Below, piece after piece: positions 24,701 through 37,556 of a DNA stretch of 64,000 nucleotides (positions are counted from its first letter, which is position 1; every line of letters starts with the position of its first letter). The position numbers and the translations under genes were made by a program. This stretch comes from Protonemura montana (taxonomy: Eukaryota > Arthropoda > Insecta > Plecoptera > Nemouridae), in NCBI GenBank assembly GCA_947568835.1, contig OX387609.1:1306001-1370000 (forward strand), given 5' to 3'. The notes under the pieces are model-generated. The model saw only the letters and a list, made by a program, of their open reading frames with translations. It searched no databases and had not been told where the DNA came from.

Positions 24701-26504
24701 GAGTCCGTGACCTTTGGCGACCCTCTAACTTGACTTCCTGGCAGCCATTCTTTGCTGGTTCCCTTCTGGAAGGCGCATTGAATATAGAGGTGTGGTGGTG
24801 TGACTGGTTGGGGGAATGATAAGGCACGGGTTTCTATGTGCCTTGCCCTTGGTTGGCATTCGTCTTGGCTGCTATACTGCCTCAACACTTTGCTGATTTG
24901 ACGCGATGTGGAAGTGTGGGGCGAAGTGGTATTGTTTGTGCTGGTTTCTGGTTTGTAATGCGCGGGCGGAAAGGAAGCGTTAGCGTTGGTTGTTTCTGTC
25001 TTTTCGACGGTATTTTTATCTGGATTTAGCGAACCGAGCTGTTTGCTAGCGACAGCGGCCGTTGGTTTTAAGAAACTGATTTCAAATACAATCTCGTTTG
25101 AAAAATATCATGGGAAAGTGAACTCCTTGAACTGTACAATTAAAATCATGGTATACATACAATTATCTTTCTAAGCTTGCATAGTAACACGTGTACGTAT
25201 AAACGAATAAACAATGTTCCAGAATCCGAGGTATACGATTTTGTATTAATTTCAAGCAAACCGAAATCTATTTCCGCTTTTTTTGTAGTAAAATGTGTGA
25301 TTTAACTATAAAACCTGTTTACACAAATCTCTGTTCCCACAAAAACAAAGCATCTCATAACGTTGTGATTTACATTTAGAAAACAACAGATTTACTTATA
25401 TATTTTTTATATAAATGAAAAGTGCGTTGTTTTAGATTTTTTGATATGCTCTTATCTCTTCAGTGAAATAGCAAACAAGAACCTGGGAATGACAAACAAG
25501 AACCTGGGAATGACAAACAAGTTCTCCAAGAAATTCAAACCACATCTTGACCCCCGACAAATTCCAGACCACAAGGAACAGTTTCTTCGATTAGAAACCA
25601 TTCCACGTCTTGCCATGTCGAATATAAACATCCTCCCTAACGTTCCCTTTTCCCTTGAGCGGGAAGATCATCAGCTCGGGAATCTCAATCACCTGACCTC
25701 TGAACCCAGCCTCCGTTCGACCACCGTTCAACGGATGGGACGATAAAGTGGTCTAATTGTGCGTGGACCCTCAGATGCAAGGGTCATCGACCGAAGCCCC
25801 AAGTCTAGGGGGGTGTGTGCAACCTCGGGGGAATTAATTGTGAAAGATCTGGTAATTTCTTGACATCTTCGAGACGGGATTGGAAAACATTGTCGCAGAA
25901 TTATTAAGTCTGTTTTCACGGATTTTTATTCTCCTGGTTTTTATGACCGAGGTATTAAAAGCTGACGATTTTCTGTTTCCGTTCAATAAATTTACACTCA
26001 AATTTGTGGCTGGAAAAACGTTTTTATGGAATAAAAAAAAAACTCTGGAGTACAACGTGTGTATCGAGTACATGTTGTGTTTTCTTCGGTACAGTCGCGT
26101 TAACAGCATTGAAAATCCTTGAAACTAAAATATAGACGCTTAAGTTTACATTTTAAAGTGTTTTTTTTTGTTACTCGCTTTTTATAATTATTTTTACAAA
26201 CACAAAACTTTGTGTTTGTAGCAATTAACACTTCTGTAACTTTTCGTTTACTTTTCGGTTACTTACTATTTATTTTTGAAGCATTCGCTATGAAGTTTAA
26301 GTTTAAAAATATTCAATTAAACATAATAGCGTGAGTTGAAATAACTCTAATGAAAACATGCGTCGCCAGCTTTTAAAAAAGTTTTAAGCTTCCTGCAAAA
26401 TGAGACGTAAAGAAGCAAGAATATCAAACAAATTTTGTTTAAAAAATATCAGACATTATTTGAATTTAAAGCAGTTATTGTAAAAATAAAAGCCGTCCAC
26501 ACGT
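21775..26504. other. Non-coding stretch
   Basis: No gene recognised. Open frames (for example 21711-22025, 24343-24669 and 25441-25746) have no domain or clear splice context. A short direct repeat of AACAAGAACCTGGGAATGAC occurs twice near 25472-25511. Confidence 0.4.
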
Positions 26505-26745
26505 GACCTGCTAAGTACGAAACGCAAAGCGAGTCGTAAAACGAGACGATCTCGGAACCGACGTCGACAACTGGCGACAAATCCGACGCCCGACGTCGAA
26601 CATTCCGACGCGTCCGTCCAATTAACCGCTAGGAAACAGACGAGCGCGTCACGTCCATGACGTCATTCGACGACGCCCGGCGTCGCGTTGAGTGAATTTT
26701 AACTCGTCTCTCGATTGTGAGCGTCGTACGATTTTCACCCTCGAT
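26505..26745. promoter_or_regulatory. CpG-dense patch with a CRE-like palindrome
   Basis: In an AT-rich neighbourhood this 240-bp interval is full of CG dinucleotides and repeated CGACGTCG/CCGACG motifs. A perfect CRE palindrome, TGACGTCA, lies at 26658-26665. Such composition can mark an unmethylated promoter or first exon. A minus-strand open frame (26649-26885) overlaps it, but I recognise no product. The regulatory role is inference. Confidence 0.35.
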
Positions 26746-27149
26746 TTTAATTTGCGGAAAAAAAGGTTTGAGTTGCTTTTTAAGACGCCGTCTTTCCAAG
26801 GAGCGTCGAGCATCTGAACAGCTCTAGTGGTACATGCAGTGAAACGATTCTTGAGAGAGGGCTTCATATCTTGTAAGATGGACACTCAACTGTAAGATGG
26901 ACCAAGGCTATGATTACACACTTGGCCCAGTCTCAACTTGTCATGCACTTTTATGTACCTACTTCTTATGAAATACCTTAATATGTAATGACTTAGCACT
27001 TGCTTTAAAAAAAAAAAACCTTTTAACACATTGTGTTTATAATAAGCCAACTTAATATATTTTCTAAATAAGCTATATTATAATGTAGTTTTTATTGGGT
27101 CAGTTAAAAATTACCGGCCAGACAAATTTTCAGAATTCAAAAAATTGTC
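26746..27149. other. Non-coding stretch
   Basis: Two close copies of TGTAAGATGGAC (about 26873 and 26891). Otherwise AT-rich with nothing recognised. Confidence 0.4.
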
Positions 27150-27296
27150 AGGACTGCTCCTACCTTTGAAAAAGAAACAGGTACAAGTTACGAAACGTTG
27201 GGAAATATAGTTGTTCTTCACTTAGCATTGAAAACCCAGTTGAAATAGTTTTTGTTAAAACTAGTGCTAAGTTTACATCAAGTAGACATGAGTTTA
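27150..27296 (+). repeat. Second copy of the 1.7-kb dispersed repeat (no inverted arm)
   Basis: Matches 1681-1818 closely: AACAGGTACAAGTTACGAAA, CTTAGCATTGAAAACCCAGT and ACTAGTGCTAAGTTTA occur in the same order and spacing. The inverted left arm present at 1584-1673 is absent. Confidence 0.85.
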
Positions 27297-27524
27297 AAAA
27301 CAATCATAAATATTGACAATTTTGCCAGCGATTTTGTTGTTGTAAAACAAGATTTTGGAGCCTAAAAAAGAAATCTCTTGGCTCAGTGCTTGTGCACGTG
27401 AAAACACGTCACGCAAACAACATCTCTCTTTAAAATTACAAAACATAGCTTAAAGGTCACGATCATAATGTCATGTCAGCAAAACAAAGTCTACATTCAA
27501 ATACTGGTTCTTTTTAAACTGTAA

Positions 27525-27946
27525 TACCGTTGAGTGTAGGTTCTAGGTAGAGTTTCAACGTCAATGTTACAGTCTCTGCGTGAAAAATGACTACCTTACC
27601 GACAAAAATGCAGAGTACCGGACAATCACGTTAAGTGGAGCTACTGTCGTATGAAATTCAATTTCGATATTTCTCGTAGGTTAACTCGCTTTTGAAACTT
27701 TTCATGCTCAAAAAATCTCCATCAATGTTTACCTCAACGATTGATAAACACGTAACAATATTAAAGAGCGAGTAACCTACTATAAATATCGAAATTAAAT
27801 TTCATACAACAGTGGCTCCACTTAACGTGACGTTCCGGTACTCTGCATTTTTGTCGGTAAGGTAGTCATTTGGTGGCCATCTTTCACGCAGAGACCGTAA
27901 CATTGACGTTGAAACTCTACCTAGAACCTGCACACTCAACGGTAAA
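27525..27946. mobile_element. MITE-like element with about 170-bp inverted arms
   Basis: The left arm (about 27525-27691) is the reverse complement of the right arm (about 27765-27946). Long exact blocks include TCTAGGTAGAGTTTCAACGT and ACTACCTTACCGACAAAAAT. The right arm has an extra segment of about 11 bp. The loop of about 70 bp contains ACCTCAACGATTGATAAACA, which also occurs inside the related element at 52.4 kb. No coding capacity, which suggests a non-autonomous DNA transposon. Target-site duplications were not resolved. Confidence 0.8.
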
Positions 27947-29979
27947 ATTCACATCCATATGCATCATGTATGGTACATGACTCAAAGCATGGATTGCAAG
28001 CCAAATGAAAAGCAACTAGGCACTTGTCACACAATCCTTGACATGAGGAATGTTTTCAGCCCAACTCCAGACTTTCTAAAGATCCATCACGAGTCACTCA
28101 TACCATTTCTCTTGGCAATATCAATTCAAATTTCCCCATTCCCTAATTTCTAATAGTAATTCCCATCTCTTCCTGCACCACGAGACGTAATTTGTAAGGA
28201 TATTGCGTATAATTATCTCTAATCATACGGAAGGAGAAGAGCAAATGAGACAGAATTCTAAATAGAGATAGCCGAGTAGAAAATAGAGCTAGTGTAAGAG
28301 AGATGGTGCTAACTGGGTGTAGGACAGCGAATGGGAAAGCAATCACTTATCGCTGGGAAATTCTACGTCATTGTAATTAAACCCAGGATTAATTAACGTT
28401 GGTGCAGTTTAATCGAAACTGGCTCAATTCATTTACGAAGCTGTGTATCATAAATGGTAGACGTGGTGGTTATCTGTGTTAAGGTGGAGCGTAGGTACTG
28501 GTCGGACACTGTTGTAGGCGGGCTTTGATTTTAAGGGGCGGTGAATCATGGGACCGGAGGTTGTTAGAAGGTATTACTGTCTTTAGGTTACAAGGTTAAG
28601 AATTGTGTGAAGTGGTTCTAATAATATCCGAGAGGGGTCAGTTATTATTCTGTAATAATTAAGAAGGGGATTTTTGTTGGGTTGTAGTTGAGTTTTGGTT
28701 TGCGTTGGTGGTTAATTGGAGGAAAAAACCAAATGATATAAAAGCAAAAATATATATATATATATATCTATTTTATTTCGGGAAAATGAATTCAAGTTTA
28801 TTTAACGAAAGCCATGCAATTTTCGATCGTGAAATCTAAAAATAAAAAGCCGCTAAAATACCATTATAGTTTCTGCTGAAACTGCAGTTGTACTTTATTT
28901 TATAAAAGTATAAATTACTCGTACAACTAACGAGGAAATGCAAATAACTTTAAAGTCTAGACCGTGCGATACTTGAAATAATAAAGGCAATTTACATATG
29001 TTTTGATTGGCAAAAAACATAATCAACAGAATTTTCTTTAAAAATAGCCAAACAGCTAACAGCATACGAATCTGTATTTTATTATTTACTTCTTCGGTTC
29101 ATGAATTCAATTTGTTAACTAACGTAACTTTAACAACTGCGAACAGAGTTGAAGTTGTTTGTCTTTCCAAGTTGAAAAACCTTGGAGCCAAACGAGCAAC
29201 TACTGAGCTTGCACAAATGACCGCTTCAACGCTACCGTCGCGTGCCTAGAAACGCTAACTTATCTTCCCATGTGTTTTCTACGCTCAAAAAGTAGCCTGC
29301 TATTATCGTAGTTTTGTGCTAATTTCCAGTTCATTACGCCACCGTTCCACTCGTCGTGCTATCAAAATGAACAACGCTACTTCGTGCCCGAGGCTGCATT
29401 TTTAAAATCCGTTACTAAAATACAATTGTGATGCATGATTTCAAACCGAGTTTCAAACGGAGTTTCTGGTTTGGTTTGGCGTCCATGAATTTGATTAGTT
29501 TTTGTTGTGTTTTTTCCCCCAACTTCATGCACTGCTTTTTGCTATTGCATGCAACTTTAATGAGAGCGTATTGTATCATATTTCCTGTCAGATTTAAGGG
29601 TGTATGTGAATATCCATCGAGGCACAAGTTTCACGCTGCATTTATGATTACAGAGAATAAAAGGGTATCTTTGTGGATCGAACAAAGAATTGGCAAGCTT
29701 CAAGCTACAAATGCATTCAATTATGTATTTTATAACGCAATGTTTTTCAAAATCTGTATACAATTTCATATTTTCGTCTACATTTTTAGTATTTTCAGCC
29801 TAAGCGATAATTGATTATCAAAAATAATAATCCGATTATCTTTTATTATTCAAAAAAAAAAATTTGCAAGCAAATTAACTATTTAAACAACTCATAAGTG
29901 TTCGAAACCTCCTCAAACTTGAAGTTTATTTAACTCTTAAAATATTGGAGCACTAATTTTACATTTTGAATGGAACATC
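27947..29979. other. Non-coding stretch with a TA microsatellite
   Basis: (TA)n at about 28750-28768. A 128-codon plus frame at 29428-29814 is hydrophobic and Phe-rich with no domain, overlapped by minus-strand frames. Not called as a gene. Confidence 0.4.
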
Positions 29980-30195
29980 GCACTAATTTAGCACTAATTT
30001 AGCACTAATACAGCACTAATTTAGCACTAATTTAGCACTAATTTAGCACTAATTTAGCACTAATTTAGCACTAATTTAGCACTAATTTAGCACTAATTTA
30101 GCACTAATTTAGCACTAATTTAGCACTAATTTAGCACTAATTTAGCACTCATTTAGCACTAATTTAGCACTCATTTAGCACTAATTTAGCACTAA
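29980..30195. repeat. 11-bp minisatellite, about 19 copies
   Basis: Unit AGCACTAATTT head to tail, with rare variants (AGCACTCATTT twice and one ACAGCACTAAT). The array is almost homogeneous. Confidence 0.95.
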
Positions 30196-32469
30196 TAATT
30201 AAGCTATGTTCGATTAATAGTGTTCAATGTAAAAGAACCAGTTTCACAGATCTTGCACATGACTTTCAAAATAGGAAAAACTGACATTGGGCGTTTTAAA
30301 TAAATCGCTTATAAAGTTAAATTTTTGAAAATTCCCTGCTCAGTTAATGAACTGTACCAATTTAATTTGAAATTTCCAATTTTGTATCCGTCCCTGACCT
30401 AATTCTTGCCCAAACCTTTCAATAGAACACTCTGGCTTACAAATACCAATCTAAAATATTTTTTACAAAAAGCCTAACTGCATTTTTATACACATTTTTA
30501 TTTAAATTGCATCCTAAGTTTAAAACTATTAATTTTTGTTTTAGATTTCATACATTTGCATGGTCAACCATTGACCAATTGACAACGCCATGCTGTCTAT
30601 TGCTTATTACCTCACTGAATACACCTATAAATCTAATCTAAACCTTGCACAATAGAGCATTAACTTCCAAAAGCCGCATGCTCCAGGCTACTAGCACAAA
30701 TATCACTTCTAGCCTGCTATTGTAGCCTGCTATGCAAACACACAAAAGACTAAACCCACTGTGATGAAGCCTTGAGTCCATTGCGTACAACCGTGTAATG
30801 TGATAGTAATAACATGCAATAACTAATAAACAACAGTACTGAGTTGCATCTGTGAGTGAACAGGAACATATTGCAGGCTCGATTGAATGACCACCTGCAA
30901 GGCATGCATAATTTCGTGGTGAAACTGCATGATATGCTTTTACAAATGTGCTAGTCGTACATTCCTGATATGTTATGTATTCTACTGGAAGATTCGTCCA
31001 AGTGATTATTATCCGGTTGGATTTGATTTGATTGAACTTGATTTGTGTTGAGTTTGTGGAAATCTAGCTGATTGATCTGTGACCCGATGTCGATAATTCG
31101 GGTACAGATAATTTATGTTCTACATGCTGGAGGTTAATTTGATTAAATTTTTTCTGTAAGAAAATGTTCTATTCAATTTTGAGATTTGTTTGATAGTATT
31201 TTTAAAGAATATAATTTACTGTTACATTTTTAATTTAAATGAATATATGATAATAAATTTAATAATTAAATAAATTAAATAATGAATAATTCCCACTGAA
31301 CTGGTGGCCAGTGAAATATTTTAATATGCATCTCTAGTTAAACTGCAATCAATCCACTTAATAAATCAATCAGGTCAAAGTCTAAGTACTATTATCGATT
31401 AACAGGTCTTAAAAAAACTAGTACATTGATGTCTAAAACAAAAGATCGTTAAGAAAAGATATTCTCTAACGAATTTAAAACTTGGCGTCGACGGATCATT
31501 ACTGAAATTGACAGCACCGAGATCGTGCTCATTTTCTGTCGGCTGTTGCGTTGAATTTTCCGAGCAAAAACTCGAATACAATCGGTAACATTTTCCTTTA
31601 TTTTCCTGCTGCGAAAAGCCCGGGAAACTCACGCGAGAGAAGGAACACTTTTCTTTGCCCCAGCACCAGAATTGAAAAGATTTAGGTCACTTCAAGTCGA
31701 CCAGTTTATTATCCTCCTGGTGAAATGTCTATCGACTTAGAGTTTTCTTGTTCGTCAATACCAAGGAATAGCAAAGAATTCACCAGCTTGAGGTAAGAAA
31801 TAAATATAAATAAAACACCCGACGAAATTTATGTTGCGTTGCAAATGGAGACAGAGTTGTTTGTCTGTTATTAAGAAAACAAAAGTTTGGAGACATTTTC
31901 TGGTTGCTTATCGAGTTCTTGTGTTCAAAATGAATACGAAGGGAACTAAACTTTCACCTAAACGTTGAGTTTGCAAGCTTTATTTTGGGCCGTAGCAATA
32001 ACCATGAATGTATGTCAAAGAAAGGTCCATAACAAATTTGTTCAGGAAGCCAAAAAAAAGTCGGAATGTCAATATTTGTCTTTCAAAGCTATTTAAGAGG
32101 TTGGCTATGACTTTTAGACTTTCAAATAAGTTAAGGTGCATTTTTGCTAACAGAAAATCTTTAAGTGTTAAAATCTTTGACTCTTAAATTGATAAAGCCG
32201 AGAAGTTTAGCAAATGAGTCACCCGGAATATCCGAGAGATGTTGTATGCATGAAAAATCCTAGGCTTACGCAAAAACAACGCAATATATAAATTAACCCA
32301 TAGCTAAATAAAAACCTAGCTAATTCCGTTGGCAAGCTTTTTATCCACCCCTTAATTAAAATTGCTTGAAGATCTGTAAGACTCAGAACATGCACTAAAT
32401 TATATTAAACTTGTTGAGTCAAATAAGAACAGATGATAATTATAGATAATATGATACGTTGACAGAAAA
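30196..32469. other. AT-rich non-coding stretch
   Basis: No gene or repeat recognised. Confidence 0.4.
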
Positions 32470-32502
32470 AGGATACCTGGGTTCGATTCCCCGTTTAGGT
32501 AC
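32470..32502 (+). repeat. tRNA 3'-half-like fragment
   Basis: CCTGGGTTCGATTCCCC is a canonical B box/T-arm, followed by a GTTTAGGTAC-like 3' acceptor strand. No matching 5' acceptor strand or A box lies upstream, so it is a tRNA-derived fragment or SINE relic. Confidence 0.5.
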
Positions 32503-33053
32503 ACATTTGTGAGAAGGTAATACAGTGTTTGAACGTCTCGTGTCTCAAATAAGCACTAGTTTTGACAAAAACAAAAAATTTAACAAGTCGTTTTTACTTC
32601 ACATTAAAAAACTCGGCTTTAAGGAGTTTTTTTTTTTTGGCCACCTCGCAATTTGTGGTGATTTCAGCACACGTTTTTCCACCTTCATAAAGCCTCAGGT
32701 CTGGCACATTCAATCAGCAAGTTACCTATATCTGCTAGTTTTAGTCCAGCTTTGACACTCGTGCAATCATCCGGCTTTTCACGAAATGAAAATATCCAAG
32801 CACCGAGAGAGAACTCAAAATAAAACAGTGGGTAGAAACAAAATTAAACCAAATAAATCTTTCCAAACATTTCGGTGAACCTGCTACTTTTTCAGCTTTG
32901 ATTTACCACCAATTCACAGTCATTCACAAGCCAACTTCTTCGTGAAGTTTGTGAAGTTAATGAAGTTTATGTAGAGAGAGCGACTATTCTACCCTCCAAA
33001 CAACTCCTTGACCACTTCGCTCATCTCTGCGCTGTGGATTTGCCCTTGTTTTA
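32503..33053. other. Non-coding stretch
   Basis: No gene recognised. Short GTGAAGTT-type repeats near 32950. Confidence 0.35.
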
Positions 33054-33180
33054 TGTGTTTAACGACGCAATTTTAGACAAAGGGCTTACAGATTAGGTTC
33101 ATCATCATCCACTCATTCACCAACGACATTATACCAGTGCCACAGGGCCCGTTGTCAAAACAGTGCGTCGTTAAACACAA
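33054..33180 (+). mobile_element. SINE 3'-end fragment with an inverted tail
   Basis: The right part matches the SINE 3' end (TTCATCATCATCCACTCATT, then GTTGTCAAAACAGTGCGTCG). The left end is the same tail in inverted orientation (TGTTTAACGACGCA). The piece is bounded by inverted copies of one 3' terminus, as expected if the 5' portion inverted during or after insertion. Confidence 0.75.
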
Positions 33181-36100
33181 TTATCAATCAATTAAAATGA
33201 CTAATACATTTTTGTTAATCAAACTATATGCAGTGAGGTCATACCTTTAATTTCATTATAAACCTACCGCTTCTAGTTCGCTCAAAAGAGCCCAGAATAA
33301 TTTCATTACTACTGGCTAAAATGTAATCTAATTTCATGTAACTACAGTTCATAATGCTGTTACTAACATAAAATTAATGTCTATTCAATTACGTCAACAC
33401 TACAATCTAAGGTCGGCCAAATACCGACATTAACATTGTTTATTTGTAGCTGTAGAAGCAAGTTTGACAACCGAGATGATTGCAATTAATTAGTGCGTAC
33501 CAAGCACAAGCGTTGATGACATTTTCTGTGTGGCTGAAATATCTTGATAGATGCTTGAAGGCATCAGAAACTGAAGCTCTGCATACTTGTGTTGGACTCA
33601 GGTAATAGTTTCAGGTTTAAAACCTGCAGTTGCAAAGCGTAATTATCAAACTAGGTTCACAAATTGGGTCACTTTTGATCAACATACAGGAAGAATAGAG
33701 AGCTGGGTTTTGTTGGTTTACATTTAAGATTTATCCAACATACACTTGAAGCTAAAATAAATATCATTATCATACATGACATGTAGAATGGAATGTTTGT
33801 TTAAAAGAATTTTAACCTTTTACTAAGGTTAGGTTAGTTTGTAAATTAAAAATTCTTTCACTTTGAATTAACCCTTGGCATTCTTAACATGATGTTGAAT
33901 CATTAATTATTTAATCAGATCTGCTGCATTTACTTTGATGAGAATCTTCAAGGAGTCCTGGAAAACTGGAAGAAAGATCATTGAATTTTCAGAGAAATTA
34001 CAGGGAAACTACAGGGGAATTACAGATGGGACTTTTCAGGGATTTACTGTCATCGCATGGAACGGGATTCCAGTCTCCAGGGTTGCATTCCGCCTGAACT
34101 GACGGACCAGGTTGTATTTTGCTGTAATTTTGGATTAGTTCCTGGGAACCAACGGTGATTAGATTTAAATAAAATATTTATTTACTCAATTAAACATGTG
34201 CAGGCTACAGTGAAGGTATAATCTTTCACAAACTCTAGCTTTTCTTTGCTGATTGTTTTTGTATGTATTTCCACGAATGTTTCCTGTACAAATACCGATA
34301 AGGAGACTGAAAGCATTGTGACAGACATGAATCTGCCTCCTGGATCTTAAGAGAAGCAAGACATTCCACTTGTGTATTGGCCTTGAACGCTTCTGCGGGA
34401 AAGCCGCACTGGGGGAGCGGAAACTCTCCCGTCCCACGCTTTTCCGGGCTGTTTTCCGCGAGGAGCGATGAGCCAAAGTTGCTTTCCCGCTGGCTTTTCC
34501 TATCAATCAGCGAGTCGGGAAAATCTTTAAGTCTGGGTTGCAAACCGAATGCAAGGAAAGGCATATCGAATATTTGGCGAATCAGAGAAACACGTGAGAC
34601 TTTTCTTAACTTGTTTGTTTGTTTAATTGTTCATTTGCTCGATCGTTTGGACTTGAATGAAATAAATCTTAATCTTTATAAAATAGAGATAAAAAAGACA
34701 ATTATAGGAAGTATAAAAGTTGATAGAGATTGGGTAATGATGGACGAAAGCAATAATAAAATATATTTTCTGCAGGTAAATTTCTAGCCTGGCATAAACA
34801 AAATAGAAGACAAGTTATAATTGTAAGTAGCCAAACAGCTTCTATTCCCTTATTCTTAAAAGAATTTAATTTCTTTTCATAATCACTTTCTTAACGTTTA
34901 TTTTTGATCACATGCGACCGACCATCGCAACTACCGAACAACTTTGCGCTCTCTCATAAAACAACAAAAAAAAAAAAGCAGCGCTCGGATATTGTTTTGA
35001 AAACTGTTTTTTCACCCTCCAAGTCAAGCCGTTATCTTCAAGACATTGCCCATTCCCTCAAACCTCTCTCTGACACCCTTCAGTATCCTCGAGGAACAGG
35101 GAAACCCCGCGGCCGCCGTAATGGTGTGTTTTAGTCCCAAGAAAATGTGTGGCCAAAGTGAAAATGGTTCACCCGTTAAACAAGAAGTGAGTTTAGTACC
35201 AGCGCACACGCAATAGATTCCTGGCAAGTCGCTCTAGAGTTTCTCTAAGGTGTGGTGGGAACATTTTCACCTCTTACCGCTTGGCGTTAAGTCTATTTGG
35301 AAGTCTTCTAAGTAACCGCATGGTTCTTACAGTGTTTTGGAAGTCGATGGTTTGGGGTTCTTGCTGTTTGCAACATGGTTTGACAGACTTATGAAGTGTT
35401 GGAAATGTTGAAAGTTTTCTAGTCTTGCGCCATGCGTAAACGGTTTGTCGTTTACTCAACGGCTTGCCATAAGTATTCTATGCTTGTGGTTAAGAGGAAG
35501 TTTGACATATGTTTACTGAACTTTGTTGGGATCTCTGTCATTTTGTATGTAATGACAGGTATATCTGGAATTAAATTTAAACCTTTTGGATGTGAAGGTA
35601 TTTCTATGATTTCGTTTTATATCATGATTTATAAAAAGCTGGAGACCAATAGTATTCGCAAAAATAACAGAAAATAAAGACACCAGTACCCACGCAATTT
35701 AAAACTAAACGCAACGTATAATTACAAAGCATATATGTGATTTTTATGGTCATTTAAAAAAAAGACAAATTTACTGTAATATTCAACAACATTTAACTAG
35801 GACATAACCTGTTGGTGTATTCTTATGGGATTCTTTGACCTTCTTAATAGTAATTATTATAAAAGATTTGATTTAAGTTGAAGGTAGAATGTGAACCTCT
35901 AATAAACACCATTATATTGTAAAAGTAAATTACAGTTATTTAAACATTCAAGACGCCGATTAAACAAGAAAGAAAAATATAATTATTCGCGAATTCGAAT
36001 TGTGGTTAAACTTTAGTCATCAATTGGATGCGACTTGTTCCACGTTCTTATCCTGCTCCCTGCATACCTAGGTTCCCACCAACCAAGAGTTATTACTTGT

Positions 36101-37546
36101 TCCCGAAGAAACTGCAAACTGAAGCTCAAGTTTCTGTTCGGCAAACAAGAAAGTTGTGGCAATTAACAATGTTAGTGACAAGCTTTGAAAAATGCGTCGA
36201 TTACGGCTTGTGCCTTGCACCCTGCAAGAGTTGGAGGGGGGGGGGGGGGATATTCTGGCACCGACAAAATTCCGCGGTGCAACTTTTACCAACTCAGCTA
36301 CTTTAAACTTTAAAGACACAAAGACAGCGGAAAGTGTTGAAGAAACAGGTTCTAGCGGACATTTTGTCGTTGTTAATCATGAAGATGAAGAAGATTTGAA
36401 TCTATACTTGGATTAAATACGAGATATATTTTAGCCTGAAGACAATTTAAGTCAAATTTATGACAATATACCTAATGTATATTGTTATAACGAACCAGGG
36501 AAATATCTCATAGAAAATGTATGTGTTTAACTTGTGGAAACATTGCAAGTACTTAGATTGTACGAGTAAGTCAGTTATTGTCCATCAAGGTTAATTAACA
36601 AAGGTCTTAATTTTAAACAAATATGAGATAAACCCAAATAATGTCAAATGTTTAGAATTGCCATGCCATGCATTTAGCTTCGATAAACACAATTCAGAAA
36701 ACGTTTCTTGGCTAGCGAAACTGGTAAAACTTGTTTTGAATTATGACCTGCACTAAAATTAGCATAAAGTCAAGACTTTAATTTGAGTTTCTATGCAACC
36801 TCAGACTGAATTTCCCCGAAACTGCAGGCTTTTCAAGTCGAATCTCGCTGGTAATTGACTCTCAAAGTCGCGTACGCAAATTCCACAAGACAACCGAAAA
36901 CAAAAACCCAATTAAAAAGTGAACATGTCGAGGATAATTGCGGTCCCAGCTTTTTTCACGTTCCTGCCCCGGGTTTTTTTTTTGTGTGTTGGCAACCATC
37001 CTTCGTGGCCTTCTGAGGCGACGGCGTATGTCTTGACACAATTGTCGAGTGGGTTCTAATTTGAAATTCTCTACTCTGGCGAAATGTCAACAACAGACAG
37101 TCGACAGAACCGACGCCGACGCCGACGCCGTCGAAGTAAACCCCCAACGAAACGTTCAATAAACTATTTTCACTTTGACAGACCTTTCGACTTGCACTCG
37201 TTTCAATATAAATTGCTTCTCGAAAACAAGATGGTGGTATGTGTTTTTTCTTTTGTGTCTGGGAATTTGTGTAAAAGAGTGTTGAACTGGTTTTTGTTTT
37301 GGAAATGTTTGTGATTTTGTTTTCTTGATAGGAAAGTTCCCTGGACTGGCGGGGATATGAAAGTACTGATTGGGCTCACGATGGTCCTAACCCCTGTCAT
37401 GCCAAAGCTGTTTGCAAATAATTGCAAAGAGTTTAAAGCAACAAAGAGTACACATAGAGGGACGTTTTAAGCGATGAAGTTATAATCATTGAAAATGTGG
37501 ACATTTTTCTTACACAAACTGACAATATTCACTTTAGGATCAAGAA
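33181..37546. other. Non-coding stretch
   Basis: No gene recognised. A GC-rich patch near 34390-34500 and a GCGGCCGC site near 35109 are isolated. Poly(G) run of 14 at 36236-36249. A CGACGC triplet-type repeat lies near 37110-37130. Overlapping frames at 34186-34787 read in both directions without domains. Confidence 0.4.
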
Positions 37547-37556
37547 AATAGGCAAT
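37547..37556. repeat. Left target-site duplication of the 37.6-kb SINE
   Basis: AATAGGCAAT, repeated at 38435-38444 on the other side of the SINE. Confidence 0.75.
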
